From the NCBI GenBank assembly GCA_037046735.1, contig JBAOHC010000027.1, positions 372,001 to 436,000 on the forward strand: a stretch of 64,000 bases of DNA. Direction: 5' to 3'. Positions 19,615 to 32,684 of this stretch are shown here, piece by piece (positions within the stretch are counted from its first letter, which is position 1; each line of letters begins with the position of its first letter). The notes beneath the pieces are model-generated. The model was not told the origin of the DNA, ran no database searches, and worked only from the letters and a program-made list of their open reading frames with translations. This DNA is from JADKAV01 sp037046735. GTDB taxonomy: Bacteria > Actinomycetota > Actinomycetes > S36-B12 > UBA10799. The translations under genes were made by a program, and so were the position numbers.

Positions 19615-20479
19615 GGCCGCGCCCGCTCCATCCCTTGACCGGCAGCTGGAACTTGGCCACGAGCCGGTCCACGAACAGCGTGTCCTGCAGGCGGGCCAGG
19701 CGCACGGGCCGTTCACCGCGGACCACCTCGACCCGATCGCCCGGGTTCAACGCGATGAGCCGCTGCCCGTCACACCACAGCACCGCGGCGGGCGACTCCG
19801 GCAGCACCTCCAGCGCCAGCGCGGTGTCGGCGGAGACAACCATCGGGCGGGCGAACAGCGCGTGGGCCGACACCGGCACCAGCAGCATCGCGTCCACCGT
19901 CGGCCACACGACCGGCCCGCCGGCCGACCAGGCATATCCGGTGGAGCCGGTGGGGGTCGCGAAGAGCACCCCGTCACACCCCCACGTGCTCAGCGGACGG
20001 CGGTCCACCTCGGCCACGACCTGGATCATCCGCTGGCGGGCCGCCTTCTCCACGCTGGCCTCATTCAAGGCCCACGACCGGGCGACCACCTCACCGGCGC
20101 GCAGCACGGACACGTCCAGGGTCAAGCGCTCCTGAATGGTGAAGTTGCCGGAGGCGATCTGCTCGACGATGTTGCCTGCCTCTTCGTGCTCGAGTTCGGC
20201 GAGGAAGCCGACGTGCCCGAGGTTCACACCGATCAGCGGCACGTCGTGTTCCCGCGCGATCTCCGAGCCGCGCAGGATGCTGCCGTCGCCACCGAAGACG
20301 ACCACAAGATCGGTCGGTTGGGTCGCGGGGGCGCGCGGCACCTGCAGGGCGGCAGGTGACTCGTCCAGGGCGTAGACGGCGATGCCGTGCCGCTCGAGTC
20401 CGCGAGCGCACTCGTCGGCCATCGTCAGCGCGGCACCCCGATGCGGATGCACGACCAGCAGGACCGAACGCACGGTCAT
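19604..20479 (-). CDS. nadK: NAD kinase
   Basis: 291 residues. GGDGSILR (residues 63-70) is the diagnostic GGDG motif, followed by LGHVGFLAE, ALNEASVEK (the NE/D motif) and DGVLFATPTGSTGYAWSAGG (NAD-binding region). It phosphorylates NAD to NADP, the cell's only source of NADP. The start overlaps the tlyA stop by 4 nt, and its end overlaps the recN GTG by 11 nt. Confidence 0.96.
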   Translation of the reverse strand: MTVRSVLLVVHPHRGAALTMADECARGLERHGIAVYALDESPAALQVPRAPATQPTDLVVVFGGDGSILRGSEIAREHDVPLIGVNLGHVGFLAELEHEEAGNIVEQIASGNFTIQERLTLDVSVLRAGEVVARSWALNEASVEKAARQRMIQVVAEVDRRPLSTWGCDGVLFATPTGSTGYAWSAGGPVVWPTVDAMLLVPVSAHALFARPMVVSADTALALEVLPESPAAVLWCDGQRLIALNPGDRVEVVRGERPVRLARLQDTLFVDRLVAKFQLPVKGWSGRGRDQ

Positions 20480-21252
20480 GAGGTCACCTCAGCCACCAGC
20501 GCGGGGTCCAGGTCCCCGGCACCGCGGCGCATCCACATCACGAACTCGATGTTGCCACTCGGACCCGGCAATGGGGAGCGGGTCAGTCCAGCCACGCCGA
20601 GACCGAGGTCGTGGGCTGCCCGTGCCACGCCTGTGATCGCCGCAGCGTGCTGATGCGGATCCCTCACGACGCCACCTTTGCCCACGTGACCCTTGCCCAC
20701 CTCGAACTGCGGCTTCACCAGCATCACGAAGTCGGCGTCTGGGGCGACCGTGACCAAGGCGGGCAGCACCTTGGTCAACGAGATGAAGCTGAGGTCACCC
20801 ACCACCAGGTCCGGCACGTACGGCAGGTCAGCAGCCGTCAGGTGGCGCACATTGGTGCGGTCCAGGACGGTGACCCGGGGGTCGGCCTGCAGGGACCAGG
20901 CCAACTGCCCGTAGCCCACGTCAACCGCGATCACCCGGGCGGCACCGCGCTCGAGCAACACTTGCGTGAAACCGCCGGTGGACGCTCCGGCATCCAGGGC
21001 ATGTCGACCCGCCACGTCCAGGCCGAACTCGTCGAGCGGACCGATGAGCTTGTGCGCACCGCGGGACACGTATTCGTGCTCGGGCGCTCGCACGATCAAC
21101 GAATCACTGTCCAGGACCTGGGTGGCGGCCTTGGTGGCCATGACCCGGTTCACCTGGACGGTGCCAGCGTCGATCATGTCGCTGGCCTGCTGACGGGAGC
21201 GGGCCAAACCGCGCCGGACCAGCTCAGCGTCCAGGCGCCTGCGCGTCGCCAT
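20476..21252 (-). CDS. tlyA: TlyA-family rRNA 2'-O-methyltransferase / hemolysin-like protein
   Basis: 258 residues from ATG 21252 (MATRRRLDAELVRRGL). Residues ~3-60 are an S4 RNA-binding domain. SRGAHKL (63-69) and LDAGASTGGFTQVLL (86-100) start an FtsJ/RrmJ-type SAM methyltransferase fold; VGDLSFISL and LVKPQFEVGK are later motifs. In mycobacteria TlyA 2'-O-methylates both 16S and 23S rRNA and confers capreomycin sensitivity; that activity is inferred. A longer upstream frame is rejected because it overlaps the 48-aa gene more deeply and lacks resemblance. Confidence 0.93.
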   Translation of the reverse strand: MATRRRLDAELVRRGLARSRQQASDMIDAGTVQVNRVMATKAATQVLDSDSLIVRAPEHEYVSRGAHKLIGPLDEFGLDVAGRHALDAGASTGGFTQVLLERGAARVIAVDVGYGQLAWSLQADPRVTVLDRTNVRHLTAADLPYVPDLVVGDLSFISLTKVLPALVTVAPDADFVMLVKPQFEVGKGHVGKGGVVRDPHQHAAAITGVARAAHDLGLGVAGLTRSPLPGPSGNIEFVMWMRRGAGDLDPALVAEVTS

Positions 21253-21370
21253 CGGTTTCTGCCAGGGCCTCCTGCAGCGCGTCGTGCACCGCCACCAACT
21301 GCGGGTAGCGATCACCCTGCGCTGCGGCCACCTCATCCACCATCGCCGTGAGCCGGTCGAGATCGGTCAC
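21224..21370 (-). CDS. Small conserved-position protein between tlyA and phasin-like gene
   Basis: 48 residues from GTG 21370 to TGA 21224: MTDLDRLTAMVDEVAAAQGD then a second helical stretch VAVHDALQEALAETDGDA. It overlaps the upstream gene's stop by GTGA and runs 29 nt into tlyA, so all three genes are coupled. Too short to be listed by usual length cutoffs. Mycobacteria have a small uncharacterised gene at this exact place (Rv1693, recalled from memory). It is an all-helical acidic peptide, perhaps a partner of the phasin-like protein or TlyA. Confidence 0.7.
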   Translation of the reverse strand: MTDLDRLTAMVDEVAAAQGDRYPQLVAVHDALQEALAETDGDAQAPGR

Positions 21371-21888
21371 GATGTGGCCTTCTTCGCAGGCGCCTTCTTG
21401 GGGGCGGCCGACTTGGCGGTACGAGCGGCCGTGCGCGCGGTGCCCGCAGCCGCCTTGGACGCCTTCACCGCGGTGTCCGTGGCCCGTGCGGTGGCCTTCG
21501 CCGCGGCCGGCACCGCTGATGCGGCCACCGTGACCCCGGTCTTGGCGACGTCCGCGGCCTGATCGCCGCGCTCGTTGAGCTGGCGCTCCAGGCGCTCCAC
21601 GTGCTTGCGGACCGCGGCGAGTTCCTCCTCGCGGACGAACCCCATCCGGCCCACGGTGCGCTCGACCTCGGTGCGCACCAGGCCGACCATGAGTTCCCGA
21701 TTGGTGCGACTCTGCTCGATGAGGTCCTCGGCGATGCCCTGCATCTGGGCCGTGACGACCTCGGGACCCTTACTGCCCGCCTCACCAGCCTGACTGACCA
21801 GGTTGCTCGCGGTTTCCATCGCCTTCTCGGTGGTCGATTCCACCAGGCCGGCGGCCAGTTGCATGTAACTTCGTAGTGTCTCGATCAC
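21367..21888 (-). CDS. Phasin-like helical protein with Lys/Ala/Pro-rich tail
   Basis: 173 residues from GTG 21888 with GGAAGG 7 nt upstream. Residues 1-75 form amphipathic helices (MIETLRSYMQLAAGLVEST, MQGIAEDLIEQSRTNRELM), like phasin or granule-associated proteins. Residues ~85-108 contain a short coiled coil (REEELAAVRKHVERLERQL). The last ~55 residues are repetitive Ala/Lys/Thr with PKKAPAKKA, resembling histone-H1-like tails. It may coat storage granules or bind nucleic acid; the sequence does not decide. Confidence 0.6.
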   Translation of the reverse strand: MIETLRSYMQLAAGLVESTTEKAMETASNLVSQAGEAGSKGPEVVTAQMQGIAEDLIEQSRTNRELMVGLVRTEVERTVGRMGFVREEELAAVRKHVERLERQLNERGDQAADVAKTGVTVAASAVPAAAKATARATDTAVKASKAAAGTARTAARTAKSAAPKKAPAKKATS

Positions 21889-22006
21889 GAGTGGACCTTC
21901 CGTGCGCCTATGGACAACGCTACTTCACGGGTGACGTCAATCCAGGCAGGGACACCGGGGCCACGGTACGGTCGCAAACGTGTCGGTTTCGCAAGGGAGT
22001 GTGAGG

Positions 22007-22345
22007 ATGGCATCCGTCGAGCAGTGTGAGGCTGCTCTGGCTGAACTCGCCCGCCGCCTGGAGGAATACCCAGCCGAGACCCGCCGCGAGAAGATCCCGG
22101 ACCGATCAGTGGAACTGACCTTGCTCGACCTCGACCTGAGCTTCAGCGCTCGCCTCCACGACGGGCAATTGATCGACATTCAGCAAAGCAGAGTGGACCG
22201 GCCGCACATCCGGCTGACCATGACCAGTAACGACCTGATCGACCTCACCGACAAGCGGATCCGGTTCACCCAGGCGTGGGCAAGTGGACGCATCCACCTC
22301 GATGCGTCGCTGCGCGATCTGCTACGTCTGCGCGGACTGATGTAG
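22007..22345 (+). CDS. SCP2 sterol-binding domain protein
   Basis: 112 residues. The ATG at 22007 is chosen because AGGGAG lies 7 nt upstream. The protein is a compact mixed fold: LSFSARLHDGQLIDIQ, RPHIRLTMTSNDLIDLTDK and AWASGRIHLDASLRDLLRLR match the SCP-2 lipid-binding domain, where the C-terminal helices close a hydrophobic tunnel. Single-domain SCP2 proteins in actinobacteria are thought to carry lipids. It is divergent from the phasin-like gene and converges with the HAD gene, sharing 24 bp at their 3' ends. Confidence 0.75.
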   Translation: MASVEQCEAALAELARRLEEYPAETRREKIPDRSVELTLLDLDLSFSARLHDGQLIDIQQSRVDRPHIRLTMTSNDLIDLTDKRIRFTQAWASGRIHLDASLRDLLRLRGLM

Positions 22346-23212
22346 GCGGTCCTCCACCTGCATCACACGCCGGATCACCGCTGTGGGGTCGTCCCCGGCC
22401 CGCAGCGTGCTCACCAACTCGTCCAGAGCCTGGCTGAACTCATCCTCGTGGCCACCCAGCACCCGCAGGTCCGGCGCCACGCGAGTGGGCAGCGACGCGA
22501 CCGGCAGATCCACGACGTCGCGCCAGGTGTTGACACCGGTGAGCACCAGCAGCGAGTCGAGGCCGGCAGCGACCGCGGCATCGATGTCGGTATCGAGACG
22601 GTCGCCGATCACCAGGGGCCGTGCCGCACCGGAGCGGCGCATCGCCAACTCCATGATCGGCGCATGTGGTTTGCCCGTCACCTGCGGAGTCCGGCCGGTG
22701 GCCGAGGCCACGGCGGCCACCAGGGTGCCGTTGCCGGGAGCGATGCCCCGGGCGGTGGGCACCGACATGTCGGTATTGCTGGCGACCCAGGGAATGTCCC
22801 GCGCCACTGCGTAGGACGCTTCCGCGAGGTCCACCCAGCCCAGATTCGGAGAGTAACCCTGTACTACAGCCTCAGCGTCGTCGGCATGTGTCGTGATCGT
22901 CAGGCCCTCGTCAATCACTGCCTGGCGCAACCCATCGCCCCCAGTGACCAGGATCCGCGCCCCAGCGCGAACCAACGTCGCCAGATGTGCAGCGGCGGCC
23001 TGTGCGGAAGTGACCACGTCATCAGCACTCACCTGCAGTCCAAAACCCGCCAATTGATCCGCCACCGTCTGTGGGGTCCGGCTGGCGTTATTCGTGACGA
23101 ACAGCGACCGGGCCGGGTAGGCGCCCAGTGCTTCCACCGCGTGCGGCACAGCCTGACGCCCCCGGTACACCACGCCGTCAAGGTCGACGAACAGGCAGTC
23201 GTACCCGGTCAC
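22322..23212 (-). CDS. HAD-superfamily phosphatase, NagD/class IIA
   Basis: 296 residues from GTG 23212, coupled by GTGA to the stop of the TPR gene. FVDLDGVVYRG is HAD motif I, VTNNASRTP motif II, the cap is of type C2, and IGDRLDTDIDAAVAAGLDS is motif IV. Relatives include NagD and phosphoglycolate / 4-nitrophenyl phosphatases; the substrate is not readable. The same kind of gene sits two places before tlyA in mycobacteria. A longer start at 23284 is rejected because of the coupling site. Confidence 0.88.
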   Translation of the reverse strand: MTGYDCLFVDLDGVVYRGRQAVPHAVEALGAYPARSLFVTNNASRTPQTVADQLAGFGLQVSADDVVTSAQAAAAHLATLVRAGARILVTGGDGLRQAVIDEGLTITTHADDAEAVVQGYSPNLGWVDLAEASYAVARDIPWVASNTDMSVPTARGIAPGNGTLVAAVASATGRTPQVTGKPHAPIMELAMRRSGAARPLVIGDRLDTDIDAAVAAGLDSLLVLTGVNTWRDVVDLPVASLPTRVAPDLRVLGGHEDEFSQALDELVSTLRAGDDPTAVIRRVMQVEDRLHQSAQT

Positions 23213-24972
23213 AGCGACTCCAGAAGTTCCGCCGCATCTGTCCAGATTCCCTCTTCGTCGACAGTCACCGCCGAGGTCAACCACCGGCGCGCCTGTTCGA
23301 GATCGGAGCCGACAAGCAGCCTGCCCAGGGCGTAGCGGGAGCGAGCGATGGCCATTGGGGAGCGGGCCGCCCGCACTGCCTTCTGCAGCAGAACGCGGGC
23401 CGCCTCATCGTCGCCGAGATCCTCTCGGGCTCCCCCACCGACGATGAGCAACTCCGTGCGCGTGTCCGCATCGAGTTTCTGCCCTTCGAACTCGGTCACC
23501 ATGGCAAGCGCCCGTTGGGGCCGGCCCAAACCGCGTTCACAGTCCGCTGCGATCGGCACCAGGTCCAGCCGGTTGCTCACGCGGCGGTAGGCGGCCTCTT
23601 CTTTGATGGCCTCCCGGAACTTGCCCGCCCGATAGGCCGTGATGCAGGCAGTCTGGCGCGCCAACGCGGATCGCGGCATGCGCTGCCGCAGCCGTGCCGC
23701 GTGCTGATAGGCCGCTTCGGGATCCTCTTCTGCCAGGACCTGGACGCTCAGCAGATGTTTGACCAAGGCGCCGCTGGTGCCACCGACGGCCTCCAGTTCG
23801 GCCCGCAGCTCCTGTTCGAGTTCCATATCAAAGATCTCATCGGGCCACGGTAGATCGTCCTCGCGCGGCTCACGCTCGGGACGCTCATCGCGGCCGCTGC
23901 GGTATCCCCCGGACCGATCCGAGCGGTAACCCCCGGACTCGCGGCTTCCGGATCCACGCTCGCCATCGGAGCGCCCTTGGCCGTCAGAGCCCTTGTACCC
24001 CCGACCGGGGGCAGAGCCCGAAGGCTTCCCGCCCTTGTATCCCCGCTCGGAACCCTCCGCGGACTCAGACCGGCCACCCCGGTAGCCCCGATCAGAACCA
24101 CCTGACGGCTTACGAGAACCCTTGTAGCCACCCTCAGACGTTCCCGACGGACCACGAGCACCCTTGTACCCGCGCTCGGAACCCTCCGCGGACTCAGACC
24201 GGCCGCCCCGGTAGCCCCGATCAGAACCACCTGACGGCTTACGAGAACCCTTGTAGCCACCCTCAGACGTTCCCGACGGACCACGAGCACCCTTGTACCC
24301 GCGCTCGGAACCCTCCGCGGACTCAGACCGGCCGCCCCGGTAGCCCCGATCAGAACCACCTGACGGCTTACGAGAACCCTTGTAGCCACCCTCAGACGTT
24401 CCCGACGGACCACGAGCACCCTTGTACCCGCGCTCGGAACCCTCCGCGGACTCAGACCGGCCACCCCGGTAGCCCCGATCAGAACCACCTGACGGCTTAC
24501 GCGAACCCTTGTAGCCACCCTCAGAAGACCCCGACGGACCACGAGCACCCTTGTACCCGCGCTCGGAACCCTCCGCGGACTCAGACCGTGAGCCTTTGTA
24601 ACCTCGAGACGAACTCGTAGGCTTGCCCGACCCTTTGTAGCCACGCTCGGATCCGCCCGCAGAGGACGGCTTCCCAGAACTCTTATAGCCTCCGCGCGAG
24701 GAACTCGGGGAGCCACTGCCTGAACCCTTGTACCCACGGTCGTCACCACTACGGGAATCGCCAGCGGGACGTGAGCCCTGGGATCGGGCGCCGCCTTCCC
24801 CTTTGGGGCCGCGGCGCCCCTTGTCCGAGCCGCTAGAACTACTCGGTTTGCCACGAGATCCGGAGCTCGGCTTGGACCGTGAACTACCACCGCCGGCGGG
24901 GCGCGACGCCCCACGGCTCGGAGGCCGCGAGGAGGATCCCTTCGATGAGCGTCTCGGCGTGTCGTCAGGCAT
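23209..24972 (-). CDS. GYKG-repeat low-complexity protein with C-terminal TPR-like domain
   Basis: 587 residues from ATG 24972 with GGAGG 4 nt upstream. Residues ~1-365 are disordered: Ser/Gly/Lys/Arg-rich, with GYKG and GYRGG motifs. Residues ~130-305 are tandem 43-residue units (129 bp each, phase points 24061, 24190, 24319, 24448, 24577). A short acidic linker (DDLPWPDEIFDMELEQELRAEL) precedes helical repeats (residues ~375-587) resembling TPRs. RG/GY-rich tails are typical of RNA-binding or condensate-forming proteins. It starts 60 nt after 5S rRNA, right after the rRNA terminator. Ribosome- or RNA-linked function is inference. Confidence 0.75.
   Translation of the reverse strand: MPDDTPRRSSKGSSSRPPSRGASRPAGGGSSRSKPSSGSRGKPSSSSGSDKGRRGPKGEGGARSQGSRPAGDSRSGDDRGYKGSGSGSPSSSRGGYKSSGKPSSAGGSERGYKGSGKPTSSSRGYKGSRSESAEGSERGYKGARGPSGSSEGGYKGSRKPSGGSDRGYRGGRSESAEGSERGYKGARGPSGTSEGGYKGSRKPSGGSDRGYRGGRSESAEGSERGYKGARGPSGTSEGGYKGSRKPSGGSDRGYRGGRSESAEGSERGYKGARGPSGTSEGGYKGSRKPSGGSDRGYRGGRSESAEGSERGYKGGKPSGSAPGRGYKGSDGQGRSDGERGSGSRESGGYRSDRSGGYRSGRDERPEREPREDDLPWPDEIFDMELEQELRAELEAVGGTSGALVKHLLSVQVLAEEDPEAAYQHAARLRQRMPRSALARQTACITAYRAGKFREAIKEEAAYRRVSNRLDLVPIAADCERGLGRPQRALAMVTEFEGQKLDADTRTELLIVGGGAREDLGDDEAARVLLQKAVRAARSPMAIARSRYALGRLLVGSDLEQARRWLTSAVTVDEEGIWTDAAELLESL
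24061..24577 (-). repeat. 129-bp tandem coding repeat, about four copies
   Basis: The marker GGACTCAGAC recurs at 24061, 24190, 24319, 24448 and 24577, exactly 129 bp apart. Units differ by only a few bases (for example CACCCC/CGCCCC), so they were amplified or homogenised recently. Each encodes a 43-residue unit with SERGYKG, EGGYKGSRKPSGG and DRGYRGG. Confidence 0.92.
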
Positions 24973-24993
24973 GAATCCTCCAGTAGAAAAAGC

Positions 24994-25021
24994 AATAGGG
25001 GGGCCTTGCGGCCCCCCTATT
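24994..25021 (-). terminator. Terminator of the rRNA operon
   Basis: AATAGGGGGGCC / GGCCCCCCTATT pair perfectly around TTGC, and the minus strand continues TTGCTTTTTC. It sits 11 nt past 5S rRNA and 22 nt before the next gene start. Confidence 0.9.
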
Positions 25022-25031
25022 GGAAAGAAAT

Positions 25032-25150
25032 GTTCGGCGGCGTCCTACTCTCCCACCCCGTCACCAGGGCAGTACCATCGGCGCAGAGAGGCTTAGCTTC
25101 CGGGTTCGGAATGGGACCGGGCGTTTCCCTCTCGCTATTACCGCCGAAAC
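25032..25150 (-). rRNA. rrf: 5S ribosomal RNA
   Basis: 119 nt; the minus strand begins GTTTCGGCGGTAATAGCGAG, holds CCCGGTCCCATTCCGAACCC and GGTACTGCCCTGG, and ends in a strand complementary to the start (GCCGCCGAAC). Boundaries are set by the terminal helix and are good to a few bases. Confidence 0.95.
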
Positions 25151-25225
25151 TCTATGGAGATATCAATCGTTCCCGACCGTATCTCGGGAACCGCATAGTG
25201 AACGCGTATCAGAAATGAAATGTGT

Positions 25226-30158
<4,933 letters not shown>

Positions 30159-30297
30159 TGAATGAACTATGTTCTGCTCACGAGTAGTAAGCCTGGCAAG
30201 ACAAATCTGACATTCATCAAATTTGGTCATGCCTCAAAGAAATCCGGTCGATGTCTGTTTGCACAGTCACCGACACGGGGTTCGGCATTGACTTTTG

Positions 30298-30320
30298 GCA
30301 CACTGTTGAGTTCTCAAGGA
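30298..30320 (-). promoter_or_regulatory. rRNA leader motif, BoxA-like antitermination/processing element
   Basis: The minus strand reads CCTTGAGAACTCAACAGTGT about 140 nt before 16S. CCTTGAGAACT recurs in the 16S-23S spacer. TGAGAACTCAA-type motifs are conserved in actinobacterial rRNA leaders. Confidence 0.5.
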
Positions 30321-30378
30321 GCGGGCGCACACCATCATCCATTTGCAATCGCTAGATGGATTCCGGGGCAACTTCTCC

Positions 30379-30407
30379 AAGTTACCTGGCCGGTTGAACT
30401 CCGTCAA
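30379..30407 (-). promoter_or_regulatory. rRNA promoter, proximal
   Basis: TTGACG (30402-30407) and TAACTT (30379-30384) are separated by 17 bp on the minus strand, about 220 nt before 16S. The start region reads GGAGAAGTTGCC. Confidence 0.75.
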
Positions 30408-30427
30408 CTCGCTCTGGCAACTTCTCT

Positions 30428-30456
30428 AACTTACCAGAGTGTGTCGGGGGCTTCAA
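30428..30456 (-). promoter_or_regulatory. rRNA promoter, distal
   Basis: TTGAAG (30451-30456), 17-bp spacer, TAAGTT (30428-30433), followed by AGAGAAGTTGCC, nearly the same start region as the proximal promoter. A further TACCTT followed by GTTGCC lies upstream (about 30541-30546) and may be a third, weaker promoter. Confidence 0.7.
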
Positions 30457-30589
30457 CCACCGGGGTCCCGTTCGTGTCCGAGTTCCTGTTTCCAGGCTTC
30501 TGACTTTCGTGGGAGTTGCTCTCTTTCGGGGCAACAGACTTAAAGGTAGCACGGGTTCTGAAGGCCCGAAAAGGGGGGGTCGGTTATCC

Positions 30590-30614
30590 AAAAACCCCAT
30601 ATCTGCGGGGTTTT
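30590..30614 (-). terminator. Terminator of tyrS
   Basis: AAAACCCC / GGGGTTTT with an 8-nt loop, 10 nt after the tyrS stop, ending GGGGTTTTTGG on the minus strand. It insulates the rRNA promoters from tyrS. Confidence 0.85.
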
Positions 30615-30623
30615 CTGGCACTT

Positions 30624-31886
30624 TCAGGCCAGGTCCACGACGCCGATGGTGCGCTTGCCGCGCCGCAGCAGAAGCCAGCGTCCGTGCACCGCCTGCGAGG
30701 CATCCAGCGTGGCGTCCGCGTCCGCGACGCGCTGGTTATTGACGTACGCCCCACCCTCACCGATGGCTCTGCGGGCAGCCGACCGCGACGGGCACAACCC
30801 CGTGGCGACCAATGCATCCACCAGCGCCGTGTCGGCAGGTAGGTGCGCGCTTGGCACATCTGCAGTGGCCTGCTGCAGGATCTCAGCCGGCAGGACGTGC
30901 AGGTCTCCCCGACCGAACAGCGCCGCTGAGGCTGCCTCGATGTGTTCGCGAGTTCGCGGTCCGTGCACCAAATCGGTGAGCTCGGCGGCCAGTGCCCGTG
31001 CAGCGCTACGCGTCGCTGGGCGCTGCTCCCATTCGCTGATGATCGCCTCCACCTCGGCGAGGGGCCGCATGCTGAAGTACCTAATCATATTGGCGATATC
31101 GCGATCATCGGTGTTGAGCCAGAACTGGTAGAAGGCGAACGGTGTCGTCTGCGCCGCGTCCAGCCACACCGCTCCCCCGGCGGTCTTGCCGAACTTCGTG
31201 CCATCTGCCTTGGTGACCAACGGGACCGTCAGGCCGTGGGCCCGCGCCTGCGGACCCTCAACCCGGCGGATGAGGTCCAAGCCGCCGGTGATGTTGCCCC
31301 ACTGATCGGAGCCGCCCACCTGCAGGGTGCAGCCGTGGTCGCGGTAGAGGTGCAGGTAATCCATGGACTGCAACAACATGTAGCTGAACTCCGTGTAGCT
31401 GATCCCGTCACCGTTCAGCCGCGCAGAGATGGACTCCTTGGCCAGCATCGCGTTGACGCTGAAGTGTTTACCCACATCACGCAGGAACTCGATCGTGCTC
31501 AGGCTGGCGGTCCAGTCGAGATTGGAGACCAGGGTCGCCGGGTTGTCCCCGTCGAAGTCCAAGAAATGCTGCAGTTGACCCTTGACCCGTTCCACCCAGT
31601 CCGCCACCGTGTCGTCGGTATTGAGTACCCGCTCGCTGCTTCGACCGCTGGGATCACCGATGAGTCCGGTGGCACCGCCGACCAGCGCGATGACGCGATG
31701 CCCGGCGTGCTGGAAACGCCGTAGGAGCAGCAAAGGCACAAGATTGCCGACGTGCAGACTGGAAGCCGTGGGGTCGAACCCGCAGTACAGGGTGATCGGG
31801 GTGGCCATGGCGTCGGCCAAGGCGCCGAGATCGGTGGCGGAGGCCACGAGGCCGCGAGCGTGCAGATCAGCGAGGAGGTCGGTCAC
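30624..31886 (-). CDS. tyrS: Tyrosyl-tRNA synthetase
   Basis: 420 residues from GTG. Class I synthetase: the HIGH equivalent is HVGN (residues 45-48, FDPTASSLHVGNL), the KMSKS equivalent is KFGKT (231-235). GDPSGRSSER and QVGGSDQWGNI are tyrosine-binding stretches. The C-terminal S4 domain (residues ~350-420, CPSRSAARRAIGEGGAYVNN) binds tRNA. It follows the membrane protein gene with a 3-nt gap and precedes the rRNA operon, an arrangement common in actinobacteria. Confidence 0.97.
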   Translation of the reverse strand: MTDLLADLHARGLVASATDLGALADAMATPITLYCGFDPTASSLHVGNLVPLLLLRRFQHAGHRVIALVGGATGLIGDPSGRSSERVLNTDDTVADWVERVKGQLQHFLDFDGDNPATLVSNLDWTASLSTIEFLRDVGKHFSVNAMLAKESISARLNGDGISYTEFSYMLLQSMDYLHLYRDHGCTLQVGGSDQWGNITGGLDLIRRVEGPQARAHGLTVPLVTKADGTKFGKTAGGAVWLDAAQTTPFAFYQFWLNTDDRDIANMIRYFSMRPLAEVEAIISEWEQRPATRSAARALAAELTDLVHGPRTREHIEAASAALFGRGDLHVLPAEILQQATADVPSAHLPADTALVDALVATGLCPSRSAARRAIGEGGAYVNNQRVADADATLDASQAVHGRWLLLRRGKRTIGVVDLA

Positions 31887-31889
31887 GCT

Positions 31890-32651
31890 CTATATCTTGG
31901 CACCGGTGGTCACCGCCGCTGGCTGCCAGCGGCGCATCCCCAGGACCACGCCAGCCGTGCACATGGCAATCGAGGGCAGTTCCCCCACGATCGCGTAGAA
32001 CAACGCCGCCGTGAAGGCGGGCCCGCTGGGCACCACAACGACGTTCACGTAGGCGTCAAGCAGGAACAGCACCACTCCGGCCGAGCCGAACACGATCGCG
32101 GCGCGTGGCGCACCCCGGTGCAAGCTCCAACCCAGACCCAGCAACGCAGCCACCTCGCAGCTGTCGTAGAGGACGACGAGCAGGCGCAGATGGTCGGCAT
32201 GGATGTGTGTCGAAGTGTCGGCCAGGATCAGTGTCAGGTGCACCAGCAGCACACCCGAGACGGCGGCGAGTCCGGCGCTGAGCCACGGCGTCACCGGCTG
32301 GTCGTGCAGCGCCCTCCGGGCCAGCATCGCTGCGATGACCGCTCCGGGGAGCCCCCACCAGACGACGGGCACCGCGCTGAGGACGACCGCGAGGAAAACA
32401 CCCGCGGCCAACCACGTGGCTGCCATGACGGCGGACACAGCGGCCAACCGGCTCTGTCGCCAGTTCGCCAGTGCGGCCCACAGGGCCACCACCGCACCCC
32501 CGCCGTACAAGCCGAGGGCTACCAAGTGGGTGTGGTCGGCCGTGCCGGAGCGCGCCTGGAAGAAGACCAGGTAGACAACCCAGGGAATCTCCAGCAGACC
32601 GTAGCCCAGGATGACCCAGGTCAGCCAGCGGGGGCCGATGCGTTCGGACAC
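31890..32651 (-). CDS. Polytopic membrane protein, unknown function
   Basis: 253 residues from GTG 32651 with TACGCT 7 nt upstream. About eight hydrophobic segments are visible (WLTWVILGYGLLEIPWVVYLV, LYGGGAVVALWAAL, AVMAATWLAAGVFLAVVL and so on). A histidine-rich loop THIHADH follows LTLILADTS near residue 145, and acidic residues occur near the membrane (YDSCEVAALL). These could bind metal. No family recognised. It is in one unit with tyrS. Confidence 0.6.
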   Translation of the reverse strand: MSERIGPRWLTWVILGYGLLEIPWVVYLVFFQARSGTADHTHLVALGLYGGGAVVALWAALANWRQSRLAAVSAVMAATWLAAGVFLAVVLSAVPVVWWGLPGAVIAAMLARRALHDQPVTPWLSAGLAAVSGVLLVHLTLILADTSTHIHADHLRLLVVLYDSCEVAALLGLGWSLHRGAPRAAIVFGSAGVVLFLLDAYVNVVVVPSGPAFTAALFYAIVGELPSIAMCTAGVVLGMRRWQPAAVTTGAKI

Positions 32652-32658
32652 GACTGTG

Positions 32659-32664
32659 AGCGTA
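32659..32664 (-). promoter_or_regulatory. -10 hexamer TACGCT, leaderless start
   Basis: TACGCT ends 7 nt before the GTG at 32651, in the 33-nt gap after argH; it would drive the membrane protein and tyrS. Confidence 0.45.
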
Positions 32665-32684
32665 GTGAGCCTGGTCCCCCAGGC

